This document shows positions 28,176 to 35,667 of a stretch of DNA of 64,000 nt, piece by piece. The stretch comes from Methanohalobium evestigatum Z-7303. GTDB taxonomy: Archaea > Halobacteriota > Methanosarcinia > Methanosarcinales > Methanosarcinaceae. The stretch covers positions 744,001 through 808,000 of the forward strand of contig NC_014253.1 in the NCBI RefSeq assembly GCF_000196655.1, in the 5' to 3' direction. Both the position numbers and the translations under genes were made by a program. The first letter of the stretch is position 1. Every line of letters begins with the position of its first letter. A model generated the notes under the pieces. That model was not told the origin of the DNA, made no database searches, and saw only the letters and a program-made list of their open reading frames with translations.

Positions 28176-29201
28176 ATGGACAACCAGAAAAAAACCATCC
28201 ATCTAAACTCCTTATTTGGAAAATTATCGGGCAAACAAAAACTTGAAAAAAGGATTGATGAGTTGCAATCATATATAATGGAACTGGAGATTGAATCACA
28301 AAAACTTCAAAGAAGACTTGAGAAAAAAGAAAAAAATGCAAAACGTGCCATTTCCGAAAAACAGGAAGCAGAAGAAAAGCTCAACGCAGCCAATGTAAAG
28401 ATTGAAACTTTACAAAACGAGATAAAATCAATAAAAGAAGAAAGAGATGATTTGCAGGACATCAAATTTAGAAATATTGAAGTTCTCCACCCATCAAAAT
28501 TCCATGATTTGATTTCAAAAATACAGTCACTAAGGTCAAACACTGATACACTGATAACAGCTTATATAAAACCGGATGACACCTTATCCAACCTTAAAAA
28601 CCCAAACAAATTACTGGATTCCATTGATGATAATACAAAGAATTTGCTCTCAAAAATTGAATCATCCACAGGATGTATATTATTTTATGACACAAACCAT
28701 TTAATACGTGAAACAATAGTACCACCTCTACCGGTTACAGAATCCAGATGGGAAATAAAGAATGAATTCCAGACTGGACAATTAAATGCAATACTGGAAC
28801 AAAACTTCAAAATTTGCGTACTTCAAATCCATGCAGGAGAGTCTTTTGTAGGTATCGCAAATCCAGATGAATTTGAAAATTACAGTGTCATAAAAAGCAG
28901 TGTCAAAGCAAAACATAAAAAGGGAGGTTTCAGTCAAAAACGATTTGAAGAATTACGTAATGAAGACATAGACCACCATATAGAAAAAGTCCAATCAGAA
29001 TTTGACAGAATGATGGATGGCATAGAAAACGATATAGACTATATTATCACTGGCGGAGACAGGGGATTAACACAGCATGTCCTAAAAAATATAAACACAA
29101 ATTCACCAGTAATTGAAAAATCAATGGACAGCAAAATTGAAAAATATAATCTCAACAATATTCTGAAAAATGCATTGAGCTACCGAAGATACCAGATATA
29201 A
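28176..29201 (+). CDS. Vms1/VLRF1-like (aRF1-related) protein with N-terminal coiled coil
   Basis: The 341-residue protein begins with a charged coiled coil (about residues 20-95) and continues into a release-factor-1-like fold. The stretch SVKAKHKKGGFSQKRFEELR (residues 242-261) matches the catalytic loop region of the VLRF1/Vms1 family, in which a glutamine (here perhaps Gln254 in GGFSQ) replaces the GGQ of true release factors. The C-terminal IDYIITGGDRGLTQ is shared with aRF1. Family members free nascent chains from tRNA on stalled 60S/50S subunits. No ribosome site is visible before the ATG; it may be leaderless. Confidence 0.75.
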   Translation: MDNQKKTIHLNSLFGKLSGKQKLEKRIDELQSYIMELEIESQKLQRRLEKKEKNAKRAISEKQEAEEKLNAANVKIETLQNEIKSIKEERDDLQDIKFRNIEVLHPSKFHDLISKIQSLRSNTDTLITAYIKPDDTLSNLKNPNKLLDSIDDNTKNLLSKIESSTGCILFYDTNHLIRETIVPPLPVTESRWEIKNEFQTGQLNAILEQNFKICVLQIHAGESFVGIANPDEFENYSVIKSSVKAKHKKGGFSQKRFEELRNEDIDHHIEKVQSEFDRMMDGIENDIDYIITGGDRGLTQHVLKNINTNSPVIEKSMDSKIEKYNLNNILKNALSYRRYQI

Positions 29202-29278
29202 TTAAAAAAGCATCTGTTTGTTTTGTTCTTCGCAAATATTAAATACCTGACAGCCCTAAATTATAACGGGTGAGTTTT

Positions 29279-29473
29279 ATGGTATGGAGTTTTTCAAAGC
29301 TTGACGATGATAGTATTAAAGCTATCAACGACTTGGAAAAGAAATTGGGAGTAACCTTGCTTGCATTTTCTGACAATATAAAAGTAGCCGACCTCAGCGA
29401 AGACGATTTAAAAAAGGTTAAAGACCTGGAAGATAAACTTGGTATGTCACTTGTTGCTGTCACACCAAAATAA
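29279..29473 (+). CDS. Small protein with two tandem ~25-residue repeats (64 aa)
   Basis: The 64-residue acidic protein contains the same motif twice: LDDDSIKAINDLEKKLGVTL at residues 8-27 and LSEDDLKKVKDLEDKLGMSL about 30 residues later, each followed by a short hydrophobic strand. The repeats suggest a helix-strand unit duplicated in tandem or a pseudo-dimer. I use ATG 29279, with GGGTGA a few bases upstream; a GTG at 29270 overlaps that site. I do not know a function. Confidence 0.7.
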   Translation: MVWSFSKLDDDSIKAINDLEKKLGVTLLAFSDNIKVADLSEDDLKKVKDLEDKLGMSLVAVTPK

Positions 29474-29525
29474 GTATTCCAGTCAGGAAAATTTTTTATA
29501 AAATAATTTTAGTAGGATAAGTTCT

Positions 29526-29584
29526 GGCAATATACGCAATCTATTTTTTAGATTCCTATACCCCACTCTTGTGCGTATATTGCC
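29526..29584. repeat. Long perfect inverted repeat with inner hairpin
   Basis: GGCAATATACGCA (29526-29538) is repeated in inverse as TGCGTATATTGCC (29572-29584), a perfect 13-base match enclosing 33 bases. Inside, AATCTA and TAGATT form a second stem over a run of T. It lies between a small gene and the rRNA methyltransferase gene, without a T tract after the outer arm, so a plain terminator is not obvious. It could be a small RNA or a protein-binding cruciform. Confidence 0.55.
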
Positions 29585-29666
29585 TCATTGAAATATAAAC
29601 CAAAGCCTTATAAATTATAGTATTACCTAAATTAAAATAAATATTTTAAAACCCGTTGAGATTATC

Positions 29667-30434
29667 ATGGCTAAAAAAAAGGACTCATTCTACCGGCTTG
29701 CAAAAGATGAAGGATATAGGTCAAGAGCAGCATACAAGCTTTTACAGATTAATAATAGATTCAATGTGATTGAGAAAAACGATACCATTGTAGACCTCGG
29801 TGCAGCACCGGGCGGATGGCTTCAGGTTGCAAGAAAAATTTCAAATAATAAAGTTGTAGGTATCGATTTACAAAGAATTAAATCAATAGAAGGAGTAGAA
29901 ACAGTTAAAGGCGATATGACTTCTGACAGAACAGTTAGAAAAATATTAAAAACTATTGAGGACGAAGGTGTAGATGTTGTAATATCTGATGCCGCACCAA
30001 ACCTTTCCGGAAACTGGAACCTTGATCATGCCCGTTCAATAGACCTTGTAGAATCAGCACTTGAGTTTGCTAAACAGGTTCTAAAACCCAGTGGAAATTT
30101 TGTTGTAAAAGTCTTTCAGGGAGATATGTTTAACGACTTTCTTGAAAAAGTAAAAAATAATTTTGCATATGTCAAGGCTCATGAACCCAAAGCCTCAAGG
30201 TCTCAGAGCGCTGAAATCTATGTAATAGGTATGGATTTCCTAAATACACCTGTTAAAAAGAATGAGGAATATGACGTGGAAATTACCAGTATTGGTTCAG
30301 GTGGAGATGGAGCCGTTACAATCAACGGTTTTGTAATATTTGTTAAAGACGTTGACATTGGTGACAGGGTTAAAATAAAAATAGAGGATGTAAAACCCAG
30401 TTTTGCATTTGCAAATGTTGTTGAGTATCTTTAA
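29667..30434 (+). CDS. rlmE: 23S rRNA 2'-O-ribose methyltransferase (RlmE/FtsJ) with TRAM domain
   Basis: The 255-residue protein has an FtsJ-type SAM methyltransferase domain: SRAAYKLLQIN, the SAM motif VDLGAAPGGWLQVA and VVISDAAPNLSG carry the conserved Lys-Asp and NFVVKVFQGD the next lysine, with SAEIYVIG closing it. From about residue 195 a TRAM domain follows (KNEEYDVEITSIGSGGDGAV...GDRVKIKI), an RNA-binding beta barrel. This fusion is usual in Methanosarcinales. It presumably methylates the A-loop of 23S rRNA. Confidence 0.93.
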   Translation: MAKKKDSFYRLAKDEGYRSRAAYKLLQINNRFNVIEKNDTIVDLGAAPGGWLQVARKISNNKVVGIDLQRIKSIEGVETVKGDMTSDRTVRKILKTIEDEGVDVVISDAAPNLSGNWNLDHARSIDLVESALEFAKQVLKPSGNFVVKVFQGDMFNDFLEKVKNNFAYVKAHEPKASRSQSAEIYVIGMDFLNTPVKKNEEYDVEITSIGSGGDGAVTINGFVIFVKDVDIGDRVKIKIEDVKPSFAFANVVEYL

Positions 30435-30484
30435 CCTAATATTGATATAATATAATCCTAAAATAACAGTAAGGGGGTTAATTC

Positions 30485-30511
30485 ATGCCAAAGATTATTA
30501 AAGAAAGTCAA
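30485..30511 (+). pseudogene. Peroxiredoxin gene, 5' fragment (before IscB element)
   Basis: ATG plus eight codons (MPKIIKESQ) behind an AGGGGG ribosome site and a TATA-like stretch (ATATAATATAA). The codons join in frame to TTG GAT GAA at 32115 if the IscB element is removed, restoring a normal peroxiredoxin N-terminus. This is the intact start of an interrupted gene. Confidence 0.8.
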
Positions 30512-30838
30512 CTACCCCTCCCTAACTGAAGCAAATGCTTCAGTTGAGGAAGGAGCTTGTTTCCATAAAGCAAGTTCCTGGTTGACCAGACCACTGGATA
30601 CCGGTTGAACATGTCAAAGAAAAGTCCAGTAAACGATACCGGAGAATACAACAGTAGTCACCCTGGGATGCCGCCTCAGTCCCTTGCTCTGAGAGTGCAG
30701 TTTAAAGAGTTCCGGCGGGGTAGGAACAGTGACTGTACTTTTAAACCTCCGGTAATCCGGTCGAGAGGAAGTCGGAAGTCAGGACTGAACCCCGGCAAGT
30801 CCTGACCTACGCACAACTCCCTTGAGGAGGAATTACAA
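30512..30838 (+). ncRNA. Omega-RNA region of the IscB element
   Basis: The 327 bases between the element's left end and iscB hold no gene but are dense in GC-rich pairing segments, unlike the AT-rich surroundings: the left-end hairpin, GAAGGAGCTTG...CAAGTTCC, CAGTCCC..., and GTCAGGACTGAACCCCGGCAAGTCCTGAC near the 3' end. In IscB systems the guide RNA scaffold is coded exactly here, with its 5' guide reading from the host flank next to the left end. The guide would then be the first codons of the peroxiredoxin gene (about 30495-30511). Exact RNA ends are unknown. Confidence 0.75.
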
Positions 30839-32062
30839 ATGCGTGTATTTGTTTTAAGCAAAAATAAGAAACCGTTAATGCCTACGAGACCAGCTAAAGC
30901 CAGAAGATTGCTGGAATCCGGTAAAGCAAAGGTCGTCAGAAGGTCTCCGTTTACTATCAAATTGTTATACGATACAGCAGAGTACACCCAGCCTGTAATT
31001 GCCGGGATGGATTCCGGCTCAAAACACATCGGGTGTGCTGCTGTTGCTAACGACGAAGTACTGTATCAGTCTGAAGTCGAATTGAGAGATGACGTGTCAA
31101 AGAAAGTACAACAAAGAGCCAGTTACAGGAGAAACAGGAGGTCAAGAAAGACAAGGTACAGAAAACCGAGATTCAACAACAGGGGAAATTCCAAGAAAGA
31201 CGGAAGAATAGCTCCATCCATCAAGAGCAAAGTGCAGTCCCACGAAAGAGAAAGAAGATTCGTTGAATCCATCCTACCTGTTAAGAAATGGATAGTAGAA
31301 ACTACCTCATTTGATATACACAAAATCACAAATCCGAATGTATCAGGTACAGATTACTAGAACGGTGACCTGAAAGGATACTATAATATCCGAACCTACG
31401 TACTCCATAGAGACAACTATACATGTCAAAAATGCAAGAACAGGTCGAAAGACCCAAAACTTGAATGTCACCACATCGTGTTCAGAAGTAAAGGTGGGAC
31501 CAACAGACCTGACAATCTGATTACTCTCTGTGAAACCTGTCATGGCAAGTTACACAACGGTAAATTTACTATAAACAAAAAACCGTCTAACACGAAACAC
31601 CCAACAGAAATAGGTATAGTCAGGTCGCAGATAAGAAAACTGAACTGGAAGTTCCAGGAAACATTCGGATACATAACCAAATACAAGAGAGAACAGATCC
31701 TTGGTCTGGAAAAGACTCATTACAATGATGCTGTAGCAATCTGTTGTGATGAGAATAACCCAAATTTACAGTTATCCAACGTTGTATATTACAAGAAACA
31801 TGTAAGCAGTGGAGATTACCAACAGACTAAAGGTATCAGATCCGACAAGAAAATACCGACAGGAAAACTTCACGGATTGAGAAAATTCGACTTTATAAAA
31901 ACTCCAGATGTTTCCGGGTTCGTAAAAGGCAAAAGAACATCAGGAAATTTCAGCATCATGGATATATTCGGAAATACTTTTAAGAAAAACCCTAACGTTA
32001 AGGAGAACTGCAGGAGAATCTCGGCTAGATGTACAACTCTGACTCAACAAATACAAATCTAA
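30839..32062 (+). CDS. iscB: IscB RNA-guided nuclease with in-frame amber codon
   Basis: The frame spans 407 codons plus stop if TAG at 31358-31360 (codon 174) is read through; otherwise it makes a 173-residue stub. In order: a PLMP domain (residues 1-50, KPLMPTRPAKARRLLESGKA); RuvC-I with Asp58 (AGMDSGSKHIG); an arginine-rich bridge helix (92-112); RuvC-II with Glu154 (WIVETTSFD); the TAG; HNH with Cys196/Cys199, His211-His212, Cys231/Cys234; and RuvC-III with His294 and Asp297 (THYNDAVAIC). All catalytic residues are present. Relatives have glutamine where TAG stands (Y-Q-x-G-x-L), so CAG to TAG is the likely change. GAGGAGGAA precedes the ATG. It is either a fresh nonsense allele or a pyrrolysine codon. 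Confidence 0.88.
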
Positions 32063-32114
32063 AAGACAGGTCGCATTCCTCTTCCAGCTCGCGCAGGGAG
32101 TCTCCTGCGACCAA

Positions 32115-32399
32115 TTGGATGAATATGCTGCTGATTTTACTTTAAAAGACCAAAATGATGAAAAATATACTCTTTCTGATTTTAAAAATCAGAAAATACT
32201 GCTGTCATTCCATCCTCTTGCATGGACAGTTGTATGTGCCAAACACATGCAATTACTGGAAAACAACTACAAACAGTTTAAAGATTTAAATACCACACCT
32301 CTGGGTATAAGTGTAGACCCTGTACCCTCTAAGAATGCCTGAGCTATGGAACTGGGTATCGAATCCACAAGGCTACTTTCGGATTTCTGGCCACACGGT
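32115..32399 (+). pseudogene. Peroxiredoxin gene, middle fragment, with internal TGA
   Basis: The codons read (L)DEYAADFTLKDQNDEKYTLSDF, then the peroxidatic region SFHPLAWTVVCAKHM, then GISVDPVPSKNA, a TGA at 32340-32342, and AMELGIESTRLLSDFWPHG. Relatives have tryptophan where TGA stands, so a TGG to TGA change has added to the insertions. The fragment belongs to the AhpC/TSA (Prx/BCP-like) family of thiol peroxidases. It stops at the second element. Confidence 0.85.
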
Positions 32400-32520
32400 C
32401 AGCTACTAACCGCTAAAGCGGTTAACTTGTCCTTCCATCTCTTAACTAATAGATGCTAAGCGGAGGACATTAGGAAGGCTGACAGCTCCCCTGTGCGCAA
32501 TATTCTTTGAAGCATTGTAA
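32400..32520 (-). ncRNA. Probable omega/re-RNA scaffold at the tnpB 3' end
   Basis: In TnpB elements the guide RNA comes from the 3' end of tnpB and the right end, with the guide read from the flank beyond. Here that region includes the last tnpB codons, a GC-rich stretch and the terminal 7-base-pair hairpin. The guide would read minus-strand peroxiredoxin sequence just below 32400 (about 32380-32399). The 5' end of the RNA is a guess. Confidence 0.55.
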
Positions 32521-33527
32521 TCGGCGTTCTCTCTATGACCGCATCTCTTACACTTGAAGTTAGACTGTTTCTGACGGTTGTTTTTATCGATGTACCCGCA
32601 TTCAGAACACTGCTGCGAAGTATACATCGGGTTGATAATCACGACAGGTACACCTTCAAGTTTTGCTTTGTATAATATGAATCTGGTCAGTTCAGAGAAC
32701 GCCCATTTACCCAACCTGTCTCTCTGCGCTTTAGTAACCGTAGCCTCCGGACGGAAACCGTTAAGGTTCTCCAGTGCAATAGCCCGAAACGTGTCTTTAG
32801 CGCGTTCAACCAACTGTTTTGCAACCCGGTGGTTCAGATCACGTTTGAACCGGCGTTCCTTTTTGGATAATTTCCTGAGATGTTTCTTGGCAGACCATGT
32901 TCCAGCTGACTGCAATCTCGATTTTAGACTGGTATATCGCTCTCGTATCTCATCTGCTTTTGTGCCTTTGTAAACTTCATTATCAGAAGTGGTTGCTATA
33001 TTGACTACACCAAGGTCTACACCCAGAACATCATCGTTGTACCTAACTTCGTTTTCACCCACTTCCATCACAAGCATCAGGTAAAAGTTACCTTCTTCGT
33101 AAATCAGGTCTGTTTGACCTCGGATTCTGTTTTTATCCAGAGGTCGAAAATCACCATAAGATATTCCTATCTTCTCACGACCATCCAGTGTAAGTATAGA
33201 AACCATATCGTTTCCTTTGAACGACAGAACTCTCTGGTCGTAGACCACAGCTCCCCTTTTCTCGAATTTGTGCATGGTTTTTCTGTCGTTGCTGTAGCTT
33301 TCAGCTACTTTACCGATTGCCCTGACAGCCAATTGAGCAGACAGAGCGAATTTTTGCCTGATGTCATAATAAGTCAGTTTCTGAATCCCGGTTTTACCAA
33401 ATTTCTTGTTGTGCCATGCAATCTCAGAAGCATAGTTGCAGGCCTCATTGAACTTCTCCATAGTTGTCAATAGTTTATTGCGTTGTTCTCTATCGGGATT
33501 CAGTTTAACTTTCAGGGTCAAGAGCAT
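32442..33527 (-). CDS. tnpB: TnpB RNA-guided nuclease
   Basis: The 361-residue protein is complete: an N-terminal helix-turn-helix region, RuvC residues Asp171 (VLGVDLGVVN), Glu253 (AIALENLNGF) and Asp336 (NADYNASKN), and a zinc finger Cys307/Cys310 (CSECG) with Cys326/Cys329 (CKRCG). TnpB is a guided DNA nuclease that keeps an IS200/IS605-type element in place by cutting the emptied donor site. All catalytic residues are intact, unlike many decayed copies. It is unrelated in sequence to the IscB element next to it, though it shares the RuvC-based design. Confidence 0.93.
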   Translation of the reverse strand: MLLTLKVKLNPDREQRNKLLTTMEKFNEACNYASEIAWHNKKFGKTGIQKLTYYDIRQKFALSAQLAVRAIGKVAESYSNDRKTMHKFEKRGAVVYDQRVLSFKGNDMVSILTLDGREKIGISYGDFRPLDKNRIRGQTDLIYEEGNFYLMLVMEVGENEVRYNDDVLGVDLGVVNIATTSDNEVYKGTKADEIRERYTSLKSRLQSAGTWSAKKHLRKLSKKERRFKRDLNHRVAKQLVERAKDTFRAIALENLNGFRPEATVTKAQRDRLGKWAFSELTRFILYKAKLEGVPVVIINPMYTSQQCSECGYIDKNNRQKQSNFKCKRCGHRENADYNASKNIAHRGAVSLPNVLRLASIS

Positions 33528-33760
33528 GATATCCCCAATATGTCATACACATATAAACTAATTATGAAACAGAGATGCTACTGCTGGTCAATAATGGTTA
33601 ATTTTAATAATAGACGCATTCCTCACTCTTTTAACGAGATTTAAAGATATTGATAAATTTTCAATATACCAAGTTTAAGTTTAACTCTTAATTTTTAATT
33701 TAGATTGTTCTGATTTAAAGAGAACTGTTAAAACTGTTGGCTTCTTGATTCATTTCTTGT

Positions 33761-33916
33761 GAAGTTGCAAAAGCCTATGGTATATTTGATGAAGATTATG
33801 GCATATCAGAAAGAGCCAACATACTAATTGATGAAAACTGGAAAGTCAGTTTTGTAAAAGTTTATCCAATGGGTGAAGTCCCCGACATAAGCGAAATCCT
33901 TGATAAACTTGGTTGA
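33761..33916 (+). pseudogene. Peroxiredoxin gene, 3' fragment
   Basis: The codons read EVAKAYGIFDEDYGISERANILIDENWKVSFVK..., the usual peroxiredoxin C-terminus, and end with TGA. They continue the frame left at FWPHG (32399). Together the three pieces make a protein of about 156 residues. There is no ribosome site or start, so this piece is not an independent gene. Confidence 0.85.
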
Positions 33917-34123
33917 AATTAAATAACCTTTTTGACAAAGTCCATCTGTGTATATTACAACAGATAGGATTTATCTACTTTTTAAAAATGACCAGAAAAA
34001 TTAATACTGATAGTTTAATTCATAACCATAAGTATAATTAACGTATAATAATTTATATATAGCAGATCCAAATAAAAATTTTCAGTAAAAAATGATAGAT
34101 TATAAAGAGGAGATATAAACTCA

Positions 34124-35137
34124 ATGATAGATGTCGGAATTATTGGCAGTTCTGGTTACACTGGCGGAGAATTGATACGGTTGTTAGTCAACCATAAATA
34201 CACTAATATCGAAATCTGTACTTCAAGAAAATTTGCCGGTCAAAAGGTAAGCGATGTACATAAACATCTGAAAGGTTTTATAAATCTTGAATTTGAAGAT
34301 ATAAGCCCCAGAGACCTTAAAAACAGATGTGACGTTATATTCCTTGCCGTACCACACGGAACATCCATGAACATTGTTCCAGATTTACTGGATGAATATA
34401 CAAAAGTGATTGATTTAAGCGCCGATTACAGGATTAACAGCCAGACCTTTGAAAATTTGTATGGAATAGAGCATTCTGATAAAAGGAAAGTTGTATATGG
34501 ACTTCCTGAAATCCATCCGGAAGTCTCAGAAAAAAATCTGGTTGCAAATCCGGGTTGTTATTCTACAGGGGCTATACTTTCAGCCTCTCCGCTTGCTAAC
34601 TCCGGCTTAATAGATTCTATAATTTTTGATTCTAAGTCTGGCATCACAGGTGCAGGTGTTAACCCAACCCAAACATCACATTATCCAAATATGGCTGAAA
34701 ACGTCCAGCCCTATAAATTAACATCTCATAGGCATTATGCAGAAATGTTCCAGGAACTAAGCATGATGGATGAATCACTGATTAATATTAACTTTACACC
34801 GCATGTTATACCATCGATAAGGGGCATCCTCACAACTGCTCATATATTCACCAACAGACAGGTTTCAACCGAGGAAGTAAAGTCCATATATGCAGAATAT
34901 TATAAGGATAATCCGTTTGTACGTATAATTGACGGCATCCCTTCCCTGAGCACAGTTAGAGGGTCTAACTTCTGTGATATCGGGTTTGAAATCGATGTAA
35001 ACAATAACAGGGTTGTCGTTGTATCAGCAATAGATAATCTGGTCAAAGGTGCAGCAGGACAAGCGATTCAGAATATGAATCTTATGTGTGGATTTAATGA
35101 AACTGAAGGCATCTGGTTTTCAGGTATTACACCTTGA
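34124..35137 (+). CDS. argC: N-acetyl-gamma-glutamyl-phosphate reductase
   Basis: This NADPH-dependent reductase makes N-acetylglutamate semialdehyde in arginine synthesis. The 337 residues include the Rossmann start VGIIGSSGYTGGELIRLL, the catalytic cysteine in VANPGCYSTGAILS, the histidine region TSHRHYAEM and the NLVKGAAGQAIQNMN end. AGAGGAGAT precedes the ATG. It leads a plus-strand cluster with a CBS protein and argJ, an arginine-gene grouping. Confidence 0.96.
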   Translation: MIDVGIIGSSGYTGGELIRLLVNHKYTNIEICTSRKFAGQKVSDVHKHLKGFINLEFEDISPRDLKNRCDVIFLAVPHGTSMNIVPDLLDEYTKVIDLSADYRINSQTFENLYGIEHSDKRKVVYGLPEIHPEVSEKNLVANPGCYSTGAILSASPLANSGLIDSIIFDSKSGITGAGVNPTQTSHYPNMAENVQPYKLTSHRHYAEMFQELSMMDESLININFTPHVIPSIRGILTTAHIFTNRQVSTEEVKSIYAEYYKDNPFVRIIDGIPSLSTVRGSNFCDIGFEIDVNNNRVVVVSAIDNLVKGAAGQAIQNMNLMCGFNETEGIWFSGITP

Positions 35138-35186
35138 ATATAATCTTTTTAATAAGAATCTAACAATATAGAAACATGGTGAATGT

Positions 35187-35654
35187 ATGAAAGTAAAAGA
35201 TGTAATGAACTCTGATGTGATATATTCCAAATCCAGTGACAGCATAAGGAGTACTGCACAGATACTCAAGAAAAATGGTATAAGCGGTGTTCCTGTTGTA
35301 GATGATAAAAATAACATTGTAGGTGTTATATCCGAAGAAGACCTTTTGAGATTCCTTGAAATCCCTGACCATAGAGGTTTATGGCTCCCCAGCCCGTTTG
35401 AAGTGATTGAAATTCCTATAAGAGAATTCGTAAGCTGGGAAGAAACAAAACACATGCTCAGTGATTTTGGAGATAAAAAAGTTCAACAGGTAATGAAAAC
35501 CGATGTATTAACCATTACTCCAGAAGATACGATAGAATATGCATCCCAATTAATGACAAAACATAAAATTAACCGGTTACCAGTAATTGAAGATGGAAAA
35601 CTTATCGGTATCGTTACCAGAGGAGACATAATCGAGGGTCTTTCAAGGTCCTGA
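35187..35654 (+). CDS. Tandem CBS-domain protein
   Basis: The 155-residue protein is two CBS domains: residues 1-60 (MKVKDVMNSDVIYSKSSDSIRSTAQIL...GVPVVDDKNNIVGVISEEDLL) and 90-155 (QQVMKTDVLTITPEDTIEYASQLM...RLPVIEDGKLIGIVTRGDIIE). Such pairs bind adenine nucleotides or SAM and act as sensors. Its position between argC and argJ (49 and 13 bases away) suggests a regulatory role in arginine synthesis, but no target is known. Confidence 0.88.
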   Translation: MKVKDVMNSDVIYSKSSDSIRSTAQILKKNGISGVPVVDDKNNIVGVISEEDLLRFLEIPDHRGLWLPSPFEVIEIPIREFVSWEETKHMLSDFGDKKVQQVMKTDVLTITPEDTIEYASQLMTKHKINRLPVIEDGKLIGIVTRGDIIEGLSRS

Positions 35655-35667
35655 AGGAGTTTATAAA

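Larger units (their letters stand above)
30512..32114 (+). mobile_element. IscB-type IS200/IS605-like element without TnpA (about 1.6 kb)
   Basis: The element is bounded by the two peroxiredoxin pieces. The bases TCAA precede the left edge and CCAA end the right edge. The left end carries a perfect hairpin (AACTGAAGCA/TGCTTCAGTT, 30524-30545). The right end carries CGCAGG/CCTGCG (32092-32109) nested in GGTCGCA/TGCGACC (32069-32112). No target duplication is visible, as expected for single-strand IS200/IS605 transposition. It contains an omega-RNA region and iscB, but no Y1 transposase, so it depends on a TnpA in trans. The exact edge is uncertain by one or two bases. Confidence 0.85.
32400..33760 (-). 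mobile_element. TnpB-type IS element (IS1341 group) without TnpA (about 1.36 kb)
   Basis: This second element, on the opposite strand, separates FWPHG (ending 32399) from EVAKAYG (starting 33761) of the peroxiredoxin. Its right end (low coordinates) has the hairpin TAACCGC-TAAA-GCGGTTA (32407-32424) just after tnpB, where the omega/re-RNA scaffold normally ends. The left end is a 230-base AT-rich stretch (33528-33760) with no gene. No transposase and no target duplication are seen. Edges could shift by a base or two because the flanks share T and G. Confidence 0.82.

Noticed and set aside
31478-32062. HNH endonuclease gene starting at an internal ATG
   Set aside because: It is the C-terminal part of iscB, in frame with the first part apart from the single TAG; there is no ribosome site ahead of that ATG.
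32115-32342. Short intact peroxiredoxin gene
   Set aside because: It starts at a TTG that is only an internal codon next to the IscB element, and ends at a nonsense codon in the place of a conserved tryptophan; the rest of the protein follows.
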